Counted from the stretch's first letter, positions 1 through 11,526 are shown. The stretch: 64,000 nucleotides of DNA from Nelumbo lutea (GCA_022828595.1 JAKGHH010000007.1:37572356-37636355), one strand, 5' to 3'. Translations and numbers: made by a program. Notes: generated from the letters alone by a model not told the origin.

Positions 1-266
1 CATGTCATGATGCCATTAGTGTATTACAAAATACTTTTAAAGTATCATAAAATAGTACAAAGGTGTATCTTAGGGCAGGAAAAGGGGACAATGTTCCATT
101 TTAGAATCCACACATGAAGACAAAAAAAGATAAGAGAGATCAGGATAGAATTGTACAATGACTACAGACAAAGAAGCATTCATTCATGGTTTTTCCACAG
201 GAAAATAAGACTCGTTGATATTATTTAGATATTTCAACCAATGAAACACAGCTGGAGGTCAACTAC

Positions 267-358
267 TCCCTATTACGGGTGATCAACCCCAAGCCTTCTT
301 TGAAGATTAATCCAACTACTTGCTCCCTTGCATAATCAATCACCCCCTATTACGGGTA
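267..358. repeat. Short direct repeat CCCTATTACGGGT
   Basis: The 13-bp word occurs at about 267-279 and again at about 345-357, about 78 bp apart, in otherwise unremarkable A+T-rich intron sequence. No coding or known element is recognised around it. Confidence 0.4.
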
Positions 359-501
359 CAGTCCAGCTCTCAAAACACCAAATTTAACTGTTATTATTTC
401 ATTAAGGATATGTGTGGTATGAACTCTATGATAATAGGAGAAGGAAGAATTTTTAATCCACACATTTTGGTCAGATTTTATTATGCTATATTCTTGGTGT
501 A

Positions 502-715
502 TTTTTTTTATCAGCAAAGAGAAGATCAATTTTATTAATGAGTGAGAAAACAAGTACCGAATTACAATACAACCAAGTTATCAACAAATCCACAAAAATT
601 ACAATAGTGCTCCAAAACAACAGCTGCCTATAAGACCCCCTGCTTGGCTAAGGAGTCAGCTATTCCATTTGCAGTCCTTCTGATCCAAGTGAAAGAAGCA
701 TTGAGTTCCACAAAA
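502..715 (-). mobile_element. 5'-truncated LINE 3' end (RNase H C-terminus plus tail)
   Basis: The minus strand reads the end of a plant LINE RNase H domain (ANGIADSLAKQGVL then stop), a short 3' UTR and a poly(A) tract seen as T's at 502-509. A 14-bp direct repeat, ATATTCTTGGTGTA, flanks it at 488-501 and 716-729. Its length and its place next to the poly(A) make it a target-site duplication. The insertion is only 214 bp. It lies 3' of exonuclease exon 3, in the next intron. Confidence 0.85.
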
Positions 716-866
716 ATATTCTTGGTGTAATATTTGCTAAGAAATATATATTCTTGGTCCAATCTAACTTGTTGTAAGAACATTTTGATGAACTTTGCAC
801 AGATTTGTATAACACATATAAAGACATTGCTTCATCAAAAATTAAGAAAGAAAAGACATAACTTAC

Positions 867-3800
867 AAGAGACAAAGCTGTGAAAATGGTTAAGACCCAA
901 TCTCCATTACCATCAGCATCTGATAGATGACCATGATGCAATTTTGCTTTTCTCAATCACAGAGGAAAAAAACATTGTCCAGAAATAAGGAACAGAAAAG
1001 CATCAGTGGAAATAACAGAGGACAGAAAGGGACATTGACACAATAAGCACAACTTCAAGAGTTAAAGCAAAGAACAACAAAAAAAATAAAGAAACAACAG
1101 TTTAGATATCATTATAAGCAAGAGAAAATTAGCATAAGACGAAAGAAATTAAAAAAAAAAAAGAATGTTTTCCTTGATACATTGAGATGTTTTTTTCTTG
1201 ATGAATAACAATTATGCCTCTTAATAAATTATCATGTAGATGGTGATTACAGCTTTGAAAAGGTCACCCATTTCTGACCCTAATTTAATCTAAGTAGACA
1301 TTCTGACAATTAATGGCAGATAGTTAGGACAAAAGCAGTACTGATTTATGTTTTATTCAGGACCCTTCTGAAACTGAAACAAAAAATAGAATTTGGATTC
1401 CAAAAATTGACCAAGACTTAACAGTAAACCAACTTTCATTTAAGTCCACTGGAATTTGGTTATTTACCCTCTAACCAAAAGGTCCAAAACCACTTTAGGG
1501 TTTGTAAGAATCTTGAGATTGCAAAATAAGAAAAACTTTAACTCCAACTAGCCATGTTTTTGCAACAACACACACATGTATAAACTCTCTAGGGTCAGTC
1601 AAACTACTCCTAAACAAAGAAAACTCAAAATTATGATTCTACTAGTAAACTTCTATTCAAAGAAAAAATAACTGCTAATCTACTTAAGCAATGATTCCAA
1701 AAACAAGACTATGACCAGACAAGACGAATTAGCAGGCCAGATCCCATTGAGAATTTGGGAAAAAGACCACTACCCCCATTGTCCAGAATAACAAAAATAA
1801 ATAAAATTATACATATGACCACTTGACTCCTGCATCACACAGAATCTATGATAGCTTAATCTCCTTCTCCCCTCCCCACTGATTCTTCTGCATCTCCCAT
1901 TTCCTTAGCCCCTGTCCCCCCAGTCACTTCGTCCTCTTGACTGCAATTCCTTTCTTCTTCAGCTCTGTTTTCGACCCTTCTTGGTACAACCTCATTCATC
2001 CTTCTATTGCTCTCCTCTTCTGCTCCCGCCATTTTTTCTCCCCAATCATCTCCTTCTATCCTTTCCAACTCTTCTCCCTCACCGTCGGTGATGTTCACTA
2101 ACACTGTCCTCCTGAGTTGTCATTGGAACCTTCTTTTTGGGGAAGAAATTTGTCGTTCTTCAAACGAAACCTTTAGCATCGCAAGTGCCTTCTTCTGTGA
2201 CCACCTTCTCTGTTGAATCCTCTTCAACCTCTGGGACCCCTGATCTATCTACAGGGCTCCTAGTTTCTCCCAACATTTCTTTTCTTGGCTCAAGAGTTTT
2301 ATGTTTTTCTAACTGTGCAACCTCATAAGCCTCTTGGACTGACCCACCTTCAAAACTGGGCCCAGCTCTCAACTCATTTCTAAAGGATTTAAAACTCCTG
2401 GGCCCTCTATTAAAATCCTGCTTAGTATTTAAACATTTCTGGCCAAGGAATTCTTCCTCAGTTATGTCCACGTGCTCCCCAAGTTGGTCATGTGTAGATA
2501 CAATGAAAACCGACCCAGCCAGATGTGATGGCTTTTCTTTCTCTCGACACACCTGTTCGTCTCCTTTTCCTTTTCCAATCTCCTTATTCCCAATGTCATC
2601 AATACAATTCAGTCTTGATTTTTTAATTCCCAACATCTCTTTGCTCTCTCCCTTCTCCCTGTCGGCTTCCAATCTCCTTGTGCCATGTGGAGAGGACCAT
2701 AATGTGGGAAGAATGCATAGATATTAGAGCATTCTAAGATGGACCATGTTGTTTGGGTGAAAATTTTGGAATGTGTGATTTCTGACTGCCCTCTGAGTTA
2801 CTTGGGACTACCTTCAGGGGATAATCCAAGAAATAACAGTTTTTGGAATCCAGTGGTGGACAGATTCATTAAGAAGCTAACTTTATGGAAGAAAAATTAC
2901 TTATCTTTGGGTGGTAGGATCACATTGATTAAGTCTACCTTGACCAACTTTCCTGTGTATTTTTTATTTGTCTTTAGAATCCCAAGAGCAAGTAGAAGAT
3001 TGGAAAAGTTGATGAGAGATTTTTTGTGGGAACTAGGGGAAGAAAAAAGGGATCATAGAGTTGGATGGGAGGTGGTTACTAGAAGTAAGAAGTGGGAGAC
3101 TCCTTAAGGGCAGAAGTTTTTGCTTTACTCCAAGGTCTCAAATTAGCAAAGCAATGGGGAATGCAACAGTTAGAAGTAGAGGTAGACTCCAAACTGGTTG
3201 CAAACTAGAAGCTAGGGCACCTGGCAATTCAGACAACAGCTAAGAGAAATCTCAAGCTTAGCAAGGGAGATTGAGGTGAGGTTTAATTGGGCAAGAAGAC
3301 CAGCAAATGGTATGGCTGATGATTTAGCTAAGCAAGGAATCAATAGGCAGGAGTTGTTTCGGGCTTGTTTGTGAAAGTATTTTTGTTAAAGGGTTCTCCA
3401 TCCGGCCCTTGGATGGTGACAGTTGTAATCTTTATCCATTATTTTTAATGAAAGTGATCATTTCCCATCAAAAAAATGGGTTGAAAATTTGTAATCATGA
3501 GATTGTATGAGAGGATGTCAAACCCAAAGGTTAACTAGAGCAAGAGCTTGGTAGCAGGGGTAAATGTAGGGGAGGAAGAGTCAAGAGTCGATGGCAATAA
3601 CCTTGGGGTATGCTCAGTGTGGGTGGCCAATGAACCATCTAGGACTCCCCTTAGGTGCCAACCTAGAACCAATAGCTTTTGGAGCCTTGTAATGGAGTAG
3701 GTGAAGAAGAGACTGGTAGTGTGGAAGAGAAACTATATCTCCCTTGGAGGTAGGATTAACCTAATTAAATCAACCCTACCTAGCATCCTAGTGTATTATT

Positions 3801-6800
3801 GTCAATGTTCAAGATGTCACAAAAAGTTGTTAGAAGAGTTGAGAAATTGAAGAGGCATTTCCGTTTAGAACCAAGGAAGGGTAAGAAGGACCACCTAGTA
3901 AGATGGGAAATAATGAGTCAAAGGAAAGAGGAGGGACAATTGGGGATGGTAAACATAAGCAAGAAGAACTCGGCCCTTCTTGGGAAATAGTCGTGGAGGT
4001 TTCCAGTGGAGCATAGTTGTCAAGGAGATGCTTAGGCAGACCACCTAGGCGACAAGGCACCCTTAGAGGCTCACATCGCCTAATCGCCAAGCAGTTGTGT
4101 ATGTTGTGTTATAAAATACTTTTATATTCTTAAGTTTGTTAGATTATAATTATAAAATAAACATTGTTAAACTAAAATACTCATTTTGTGTTTATATACT
4201 AATTTCTTTTTATTATTTTCTTATTTGTTATGGTTTAATCAACACAAACGTTGCTAACTGCTGTATTGAACCCTCAAAGACTTCAAAACCCGAACCAATA
4301 AGTAAGGAAGAACTTAAAATTTTGTCTAATCAACACAGTTTCTTCTTCCACATCTTCATCTTCTTCTTCTTTCATCTTTTCTTTTCTTCTTTTCCTAAAA
4401 CAAAAATAGGGATTCAGCTCCTATACTTTTTTTCTGAATTTTCTTTTTCTTCTCATGAATATGTTGATCTTCTATACTTTACATGAAGTTATACTTTTCT
4501 TATGAAAATTATGGATAAATATGGTTATGGAATTTAAGGAACTACCCTAGGATATATGTTTTTTACTTAGAAAAATCCATCGCCTAAGAGGAACTAGGCG
4601 ACCAAGCGCCCCCTGTCACCTAGCCTCACCTTGGTGCCTTGAAAACTACTATGCAGTGGAGAATGAAAAATTAAGGCATAAGGCTATGGCTAGCATAAGC
4701 AATGCAGTTTTATTGAATAGAGCTACTATTGCTTCTCCTTGGAAAGCAATCGATAGTACCCTTCCTTTGTTTCACACTCATGTTAGGTATGATCTTTCCT
4801 CTAGCAACAAGATTATATTTTGGGAAGACCTATGGGTTGGGGAGTCTCCTTAAAAAGATGTGTTTCCTTCTCCCTACTCATTGTCCAACCTTAAATTCAA
4901 ACCTATTGCTGATTTTGTTCAACCCTGATGCAGTAGGGTTGCAATAAACTGACACAAGTTGGAAGGAGAGAAGTATAGAGAGAGGGAAAGAGAGGAGAAA
5001 GGGTAGAGAAAGAGAAAAGATTAACAAATCCCAAAGAATCACTGAAATGGGTCCTAGAACCACTCTAGGTTTGTAGGAATCACTCCATACAGCAAACTTG
5101 CAAGAGAACTCCAAAGAAATCTTCATTAGCTTCAAAAGGAAGAGAATACATTTATTCATACAGTGGTTTATGTGGCTCAGCATACTGTTCATCATAATTA
5201 CAAAAATGTCATTCCTTGTTCATAAAGAAACACAATAACTTTTTACCTACTAATACAAATAAACTGAAAATTTAAGAGAAGCATTACTAAACTAGAGGAA
5301 GAAGATGCTATGGCCCAAGCCCACATGGAATTGATCAAAATGGTAAAAATATCCCTACTGCCCAAAAATAGAGAAATACATAAATTTCCAGAAAATTCCA
5401 GATTTGATTCTTCAGCTCCTACATTAAACCCTCTCCTTTGGCCTTTGGTTTTTATTGGAACTTGGGTTTCCAAAGAAATCTTTGGGAGTCTGGAATTTAT
5501 TCTATTTTGGACCTTTCTGAATTTATTAGATGGAGCGGTTCTTAATACTACTGGGAAAATCATCAGTTGTTGATTCCTAACTCAGACGATAACTTCCCTT
5601 GTGGTTCCGTAGGTCCTTTCTTAAGCCCTTGTTAGTCAATCCATCCTTTGAGGCTTTCTCAGTGAAGGAAGTATGGTCTACTCCTATCCCCCTTAAAGTT
5701 GGTGCTTTTTTCTAGGAAGTGCTCCATGGTAGTATTAATACTTGCAATTTATTGCAAAGAAAGAAACGAAACTGGGCTTTATCTCCTAAGTAGTGTCTCA
5801 TGTGCAGACTGAATGGAGGCACTGCTTATCACTTACTAATCCCCTACCCTTTTTTCTAGTGCATTTGGAAATGGTTTCTTGCTCTTTTTGGATCTACGTG
5901 GAATCCCCTTGTTAGATTGGACAAATTGTCTGAAGCAACAATGATTAGATGCACAAAAAGAAGAGGCAGAATCTTGTGGAAATGCACAAGAGCGACAATG
6001 CTTTGGACACTGTGGGAGGAAAGGAATGCAAGAATTTTTCGAGGAGAAAGAAAGAAATAGGGGGCAATAATTGAGACTATAACATTGAGGATGGCACATT
6101 GGATGAAGACATTAGATCTTTTATGCAAATACTACAGTGCATGATCTTGTTACAAACTGGAGGGTAAATTGTGATTCATCATCTAAGAAACAAAAGACTA
6201 GAAAGGAGTGATCACCACCAGGAGGAGGGTGGATGAAATTGAACATTGATGGTAGTAGCTTGGGTAATCCTAGGCCTTTTGGAATTGGAGATGTAATAAA
6301 GTATGAAAATGGAACCATAAGGGCATTGTATTCAGCTCCAATTGCTGAGAAGGTTCAGTTAGGGCAGAAGTAATGGCAGCAGTTTGTGGGGTGCAGAAGG
6401 CTAAAAAAGTGGGAGTGGAAAGGCTGGTTATTGAAGGTGACTCCAAAATGGTGATCGGTTGGCTATCAAAGAATGAGAGTGCAGCGTGGAGCTTTAGAAA
6501 TGAAGTCAGAAAATTTAAATGGTATTCAAGAAACTTGCTGGTTGAAACTCAATGGGTACAAAGGTAGGCAAATAGTTTGGCTGGCATTTTGGGGGAAGGG
6601 ATGAAACAGCAGGGAGTCTAGGGACTATGCTTACGCTAATTCACATCTTATTGTACTTGCTCTTATGTGTGTGTGTGTATCATAATATATGTATGTATGT
6701 TCTATCTTATTTATGTGTTAATATATGTATATATATATGTATGTGTGTGTGTATATATATATATGTATGTATATAATATACATACATGTAAATGTATACA

Positions 6801-8119
6801 GCAACACACATACATATATATATACATATATTAACACATAAATAAGATAGAACATACCTAGAAGATTTATCAAAAAAAAGAAAAACATACCTAGAAGCTT
6901 GTAGTAAGCTCTATACATGATTGATGTGCCATCAATGAGCATCACCCGCCCATTCAAAGAATTAAAACTGACATCTTCACTTTCGTTACACTTGGCTGAA
7001 TCATCAACTACATCTACATGTGTTGGTCTGACATTGGATGACATCCCTATGGTATGAGAAGTTGAACGAACTGTTCCAGATAAGTCTGACTCCAAACCAT
7101 TTGAAAATTTAGAGTAAACCTGATAAAAGACCACCAGGTTAAACATTTATAAATACTCTATTCAGCATATCCTAGCAGATCTTCCACAAAACAGAGAATA
7201 TAGACACTTCTTCCAAAAAATAAACATAAAGAACTATTAAATGTTGAAACCATTGGAACTAAAATTTCAACATTATAGTGGACATCCATTGTAGTGCAGC
7301 TCATGCACATGACAAAAGCAAGATAAAAACCATGAGGAGATAGCAGGAGCAAACTGCTAGATCATATGTAATACTTATATCAACTACTGCAGATTACCAT
7401 CGCTGGGTGATTGCCTTGGACCCAAGCCCCATTTGCACCTTTCAGTTACTGATCTTGCTAAAACCACGCTAACTTAGTGGCAATACCAATTATTATGGTA
7501 AAATGCATCCTGTAACTGGGTATGAACCTATTTTGTTGAACAATATGTCCAGGACTCCAAGGTTCAAAAAGACAATTTCCACTTTTCTTCCCTTGTCTTA
7601 ATATTGTAATTGCATACCTACACTAATTGCTAATGCACTCCAGATCATTGAACTTTAGATCTCTTTAACATGTTCTTGTCCAGCCATGCCTCCACCCTGC
7701 CCTATTCCCAAGCAAAACTGGATTAGAATAGGATCAGGTTCAATATCAAACCCAACCTATTGTCATCCCTACCCCTAATGTTTGTGACATAAGGAAATCA
7801 TTCAAAACAATTGGAAGCAAATGAAGACCTGTATGTTTCTAAATATAAATAAATATACAAGTGTGCCTATAATTTAACCAAGGGAAGAGATTCAGGGTAA
7901 GGATTTATTTTTCTTTCACTACTTTTTAGATAGATGTCAATATTTAAGTTGTACCTTTCTGTGCACAATAGATGAATATGGATGAAACCAACTTTGTGGC
8001 TGGTAATTGTACATGCATCCAACCCTCTGAGAAGCCAACAAGTTCCATCTAAAGCAATAAAGATTCCGCCATATGAAGTGAAGATGATGATGTGAAGACC
8101 AAGAGCATGCCATAGTCAT
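867..8119 (-). CDS. 5'-3' exonuclease family protein, 5' part (exons 1-3; gene continues beyond left edge)
   Basis: Three exons on the minus strand join with consistent phases: exon 1 7955-8119 (55 codons, first in-frame ATG after an upstream stop; donor AAG|GTACAA), exon 2 6891-7119 (acceptor TTTATCAG; donor CTAG|GTATGT, phase 1), exon 3 867-946 (acceptor GAAAAG, phase 1; donor CTT|GTAAGT). Exon 2 ends in GRVMLIDGTSIMYRAYYKLL and exon 3 continues AKLHHGHLSDADGNGDWVLT. This is the start of the 5'-3' exonuclease / DNA polymerase I N-terminal nuclease fold as in the Arabidopsis protein At3g52050; the Asp in LIDG is the first metal-binding residue. Family members are nuclear-encoded, probably organellar nucleases acting on DNA flaps or RNA primers. 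The first about 75 residues look like a poorly conserved leader, so targeting is inferred. Intron 1 is 835 bp; intron 2 is 5944 bp and filled with transposons. The remaining exons are outside the window, so intactness cannot be judged. Confidence 0.85.
947..1850. other. Intron sequence without recognised features
   Basis: A+T-rich sequence inside intron 2 of the exonuclease gene. No open frame with family similarity, tandem repeat or element end was recognised here. Confidence 0.5.
1853..2700 (-). mobile_element. Probable inverted 5' segment of a LINE (low-complexity charged region)
   Basis: The minus strand stays open over most of 1856-2672 in two frames. It encodes Glu/Lys/Gly-rich sequence without a catalytic motif, like the variable region between the gag-like part and the endonuclease of plant LINEs. 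It directly abuts plus-strand LINE sequence that starts near 2739 in the opposite direction. That head-to-head arrangement is what twin-primed L1 insertions leave. The family assignment of this half rests on composition and position only. Confidence 0.45.
2735..3476 (+). mobile_element. LINE 3' fragment: RT C-terminal region, RNase H end, poly(A)
   Basis: The frame at 2739-3107 reads SYLGLPSGDNPRNNSFWNPV and LGGRITLIKSTLTNFPVYFL, the conserved region after the RT domain of plant L1-like elements. A second stretch at 3245-3375 reads NWARRPANGMADDLAKQGI, the RNase H C-terminus, then a stop and a 3' UTR ending in a short A run near 3470-3476. Most of the zinc-finger and RNase H core between them is missing. 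It is dead by internal deletion. Confidence 0.8.
3640..6640 (+). mobile_element. Second LINE remnant (RT end, zf-RVT, RNase H), interrupted
   Basis: Frame fragments follow the order of a plant L1 ORF2: an RT thumb-like region (SLGGRINLIKSTL-type sequence, 3720-3990), LRHKAMASISNAVLL-type sequence (4656-4850), a zinc-binding RT-associated region (SVKEVWSTPIPLKVGAFF, 5650-6100), then RNase H with WMKLNIDGSS near 6230 and RLVIEGDSKMVIGWLS at 6373-6567, including the D, E and D positions. Stops and frame changes break it throughout. A 642-bp hAT element sits at 4012-4653. About 450 bp at 4950-5400 do not match LINE sequence and may be another insertion. The 3' end is close to 6640, next to TG/TA repeats. 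Confidence 0.8.
4012..4653. mobile_element. Non-autonomous hAT element with 8-bp target duplication
   Basis: The ends are an imperfect terminal inverted repeat: CATAGTTGTCAAGG at the left, and CATAGTAGTTTTCAAGG read inward from the right. The perfect 8-bp direct repeat CAGTGGAG flanks it at 4004-4011 and 4654-4661, as expected for hAT. Removing the element and one repeat rejoins the LINE reading frame (GGFQW...NEKLRHKA). It contains no transposase; subterminal copies of TAGGCG and GGCGCC-like words are seen near both ends. Confidence 0.85.
6695..6857. repeat. Perfect 54-bp inverted repeat with TA/TG microsatellite
   Basis: 6695-6748 is exactly complementary to 6804-6857 over all 54 bases, with a 55-bp spacer. 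Each arm contains CTATCTTATTTATGTGTTAA and TATG/TGTG repeats. It lies in intron 2 of the exonuclease gene, 33 bp downstream of the exon 2 donor in the sense of transcription, and the inner arm copies sequence resembling that donor. Confidence 0.9.
7120..7954 (-). other. Exonuclease intron 1
   Basis: 835 bp between exon 2 and exon 1. The minus strand has the donor GTACAA and the acceptor TTTATCAG. No transposon end or coding similarity was recognised inside. Confidence 0.7.
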
Positions 8120-8960
8120 ATCATCCCACGTTGAGTTTTTAATACCTCAGGAACAATCTGAATAAAACAAGAAGAAAAGCATTTCCCTGAAATTTTCAAG
8201 GCAACATTAGAAAAAAATACCAATAATATAGACTGAATTAGATGCCTGTATGCATGTCTAAGAACATAAACACCAAGGAATTAAATATCGGTTCCATTAT
8301 ATGTTTGAAATGCATGGAAACCAAAACATTGTTGGAACACTTTGCCAGAATTTCGAGAATTCCGATTAAAAAAAACAAAAAGAAGAAGAAGAAGAAGGTG
8401 CCTTAATTTTCTCTCTTTATTTTCTTGGCCTTCTCTTTTATCTAACCACTTGCTATATCTTTTCATCACCATATCTAGATCGTTGTTAAGATCTCTAAAT
8501 ATATTAAATTCAAACCATATTTCATTCTAATTAGCACCCAAACCAGAAGTAAAGGTTAACATTTTTTTCCAGAGTTTCAACAAAATTTGAAACCTTGACA
8601 AGAAAAGATCAAATTTAAAGCTTAGTCACAACCAAGTTTGAATTTTTATGTAAACTACCTACAATGATAAGAACCTAATTTGTATTCACAGGTGGAACTC
8701 AAGAGAACATTAAGGCAATCATAAGTTAAAACATCACTGCACTCTTCATGAGAAAACCACTAGTAATACATTAAGATGCGTTTTAATAAGGAATTATGAA
8801 ACAAGGAAACAAAGAAAAATATTAGTACTGAAACTGATACAAGGTACATTTTACATTTTTCTTTCTTTGTCAGTAATTGATAAAAGGTACATTGAAACAT
8901 TAGATCGCCAAAGAAATGACTTAAAGCACTCATAAGTTAACAATGGATATGGCACAAAAC
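8120..8960. other. Region upstream of exonuclease ATG; no gene recognised
   Basis: It should contain the 5' UTR and promoter of the minus-strand exonuclease gene. I could not place a convincing TATA box or a 5' UTR intron. A short (GAA)n tract occurs near 8380-8397. Confidence 0.4.
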
Positions 8961-8965
8961 AGAAT

Positions 8966-9044
8966 GGAATGATGAAACAGGATTCATGTAGCCAACCCCA
9001 TATAGTTGGGATGATGCTTAGATGATGATGATGATGATGATGTA
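8966..9044 (+). mobile_element. SINE-like 3' end with (GAT)n tail
   Basis: The sequence reads GATTCATGTAGCCAACCCCA then TATAGTTGGGATGATGC and ends in GATGATGATGATG. This resembles the 3' end of the plant Au SINE family, which ends in a T/G- or GAT-type simple repeat. No SINE 5' pol III box was found, so it is a fragment. A related fragment is at about 59873-59935. Confidence 0.4.
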
Positions 9045-9119
9045 CATTAGATCACTAGAACACTCTTCTCACCTTGTTGATGGAGAAAGTAATCCTGGTA
9101 CAGCTGGTAGATCCTTGTA

Positions 9120-9300
9120 ACCAATGTTCAAAGTATCGATAAACCTCTGTGTAGTGGCGGAGGTGTATGGGTACTTAACCGATACGTGATTAAAACCAGA
9201 TGAATCGATATAGAAATGGTATGCCTCAATCCCAGCCCTAAAAACCCATATAGAAATGGTAAAAAAAATGGATGAATCAATAAACCCCGATTAAAAGGAT
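9120..9300. mobile_element. Possible fragment of the CAAGGTTC-type hAT family
   Basis: AATGTTCAAAGTATCGATAA near 9123 and CCGATACGTGATT near 9178 resemble the terminal repeats of the element at 40982-42399 (TGATACTTTGAACCTTG). No clear boundaries or target duplication. Confidence 0.3.
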
Positions 9301-9559
9301 GATTAAAACCAGATGCTTTGAGATGATCAAATAGAAAATAAGGGAAGGAAACCGGTGTTAGCTTTCAGTTAGATGAAACTCACAGTTGAGAGGGTGTAAT
9401 GTTAAGTCGACACTCGACACTGCAGTAGTCGTTAGACTGGAGAATGGGGGTGGGGTTCCTCGGTGGAGAAGAATTCTCGTTGAGAGGAACGAATGGGGCT
9501 GAGTTCGGGACCCTTACTCAAAAATATTGTTAAGGGAAACATTTTTAATGTAGAAAGAT

Positions 9560-9790
9560 TTTGAGAAATTTTCACTTTTGTACCCTGAATTTTGAGGGTA
9601 ATGTTAAGTTAGTATCGAACTTCCAAACGTGTCACTGTAGCAACTGTAGTATTCTAACTTTCAAAAACCACTAACCGGCATTAACAAGCAAGTGGAATGA
9701 CACAAGTACCCGTAGCGGTCTGCAGAAGAGAGAAAATCCTTTTCTTAAATGTCAAAAGTACCCCTCTTTAAACCCTTTTTGGTTGAGACG
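9560..9790. mobile_element. Mutator-type terminal repeat fragment
   Basis: Sequence from about 9565 (CACTTTTGTACCCTGAATTT) resembles in layout the long terminal repeat of the element at 11527-13370: ..ACTCGAACTTTAAAAC..CAATCTA.. there against ..TATCGAACTTCCAAAC..GTAGCAA.. here. No partner end was identified. Confidence 0.35.
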
Positions 9791-10696
9791 GACAACCATT
9801 GTTCACAACAAACACAGAGCTCCTGTTCGAAGTTGTGGTCGCCGCCGACGAGTGTTTCTTGGAAAGCGTTGTTGGAGAGAAATAGTGTGTTCAGTTGTCG
9901 CTGACGATAAAGGGTTACTGGAACCCGTAGTCTACGATTTTCTTTTTGGTTATTTATGAAAACTTACCGTAAGAAACTAGTTCAATGCCGCCACCGTCGA
10001 TGGAGAAGACAAACGGAGCTTGCCATCACTGAAGAAGAATGGTAACTTCAGACCTTGGGACCTAGATAGATCATTCCTCTGGTGTTCAATGAAGCAAAAA
10101 GAAATTTGCTTCCCAATGGGTGGTATTTGAGATGACCAAATAAAAGGGGTTAAATCACCTGCAACATAATCCTCTTATCCATCATTTAAATAAAGATAAA
10201 ATACAAAAATCTTCTCTGAAGGTTATGACAATCATAAAAATCTCTCCTGAATTTTTAAATAACTTGACAAAAACCTTCCTTTCATCAACGATTCAAACGG
10301 AAAACGTTTATATTTACGAAATTACCCCTAAAGAATCATTAAACCCTATCTATTGCAGCGGCACTATTGCTCATTATATTCCATTATCGGAATATTCCAT
10401 CCATTTTTTCTAGCAACTGTTCTTCACACCGGAAGTTATTCTTGACCGACAAGTGTTATCATCTTTCCGTTTTGAAGCTCATGTTTTTGGCAACTTTTCT
10501 TCACAGCGGTTTTCTTATCTGATGCCTTCCAAGGAAAATATTAACCCTTACAAGGGTGCCTAAACAGGGGATGGAGATGTCCATCAGATTTAGATATCTA
10601 TTAGAGTTTAAAATCCAAGAGTGATGCCTTCTGTCTTCATGATTCTTTTAATGATATTTGCAGGTTATGGATATATCCATTATGATTGCAACGCAG

Positions 10697-11068
10697 TCAT
10701 ATTAATTCAAATCCATCAGGGTTGTACACGTTAATGGTAGAGACATTTCCGAACTGGCCCTGTTTCTCTTGCCCAATTTGTCTGGTACCCCAACACTTAA
10801 CTATACGACTTGTTTTCAAAATACCACAAGAAAACCCTCGCCTTGACATAATGGAGAGAAAACCTTCACCTGCCTCTAGTGTCGGAAAATTGTTTCTCTC
10901 CCCTCTGCAACACTTGACAACTCTGGTTTTGTCCACCAACGCGCAGATGTGGTCATCGCCCACCGTGACATCTTCAACTTGAGTGCATCGTTGTAGTAGA
11001 CCCTCCGTTTGGGTACAAAGTCCCAATTCCAACAGAGCAGACTGTTTCCTCCAGACCTCAACCTGCAA
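10697..11068 (-). pseudogene. Captured fragment of a CRINKLY4-related (CCR-type) receptor kinase ectodomain
   Basis: Minus-strand translation gives DVTVGDDHICALVDKTRVVK and RGFSCGILKTSRIVKCWG, the Cys- and Trp-containing repeats of the RCC1-like extracellular domain in CRINKLY4-related kinases such as CCR3/CCR4. A neighbouring frame at 10876-11061 contains LLCWNWDFVPKRRVYYNDAL, which should come just before DVTVGDD, so one frameshift separates them. There is no start signal, transmembrane segment or kinase domain. It lies wholly inside the Mutator-like element, so it is best explained as gene capture, not a degraded resident gene. Confidence 0.65.
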
Positions 11069-11526
11069 AAGAAATTATGACCACCAGATATTGTTGTGAA
11101 AGATACGTTCTGCCCGATAGAGATATTGGCATCTCCATTAAAGCATTAATTCTCTGTGTAGGTTCTCTGGTTTGAAGATTTTTTATAAGAAAACACTCTG
11201 TAAAAACATGATATATCATTCAACAGATTTTTCGTATGTGTTTGAATTATAAGAGTTCAATTCCTCCTCTTCAGACGGTGGAGTTCAAGAATATGAGAAG
11301 AGGAGAGGAAAAGTGGATATTTCAAAAAAATGATGCATCGGCTTACCGTTTTCGTCTAGGTCATTGACGGAAGGGAGGTTTTTGTCGAATTATTTAAAAA
11401 TTCAGCTGAGGTTTTTGCTCAAATGAAACTATAGGGGAGATTTTTATGATTGTCAAAAATTTTAGGGGAGGTTTTGTATTTTACCTTTTAAATAATCTAG
11501 GGAGAGTGGAGTTGTATTTTTGAAAA

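Noticed and set aside
6718..6890. Open frame continuing from the exonuclease exon through YVYIYVCVLLYTF-like sequence
   Set aside because: This part is intron: it follows a good GTATGT donor and is TA/TG microsatellite sequence. The true coding continuation is exon 3 at 867-946.
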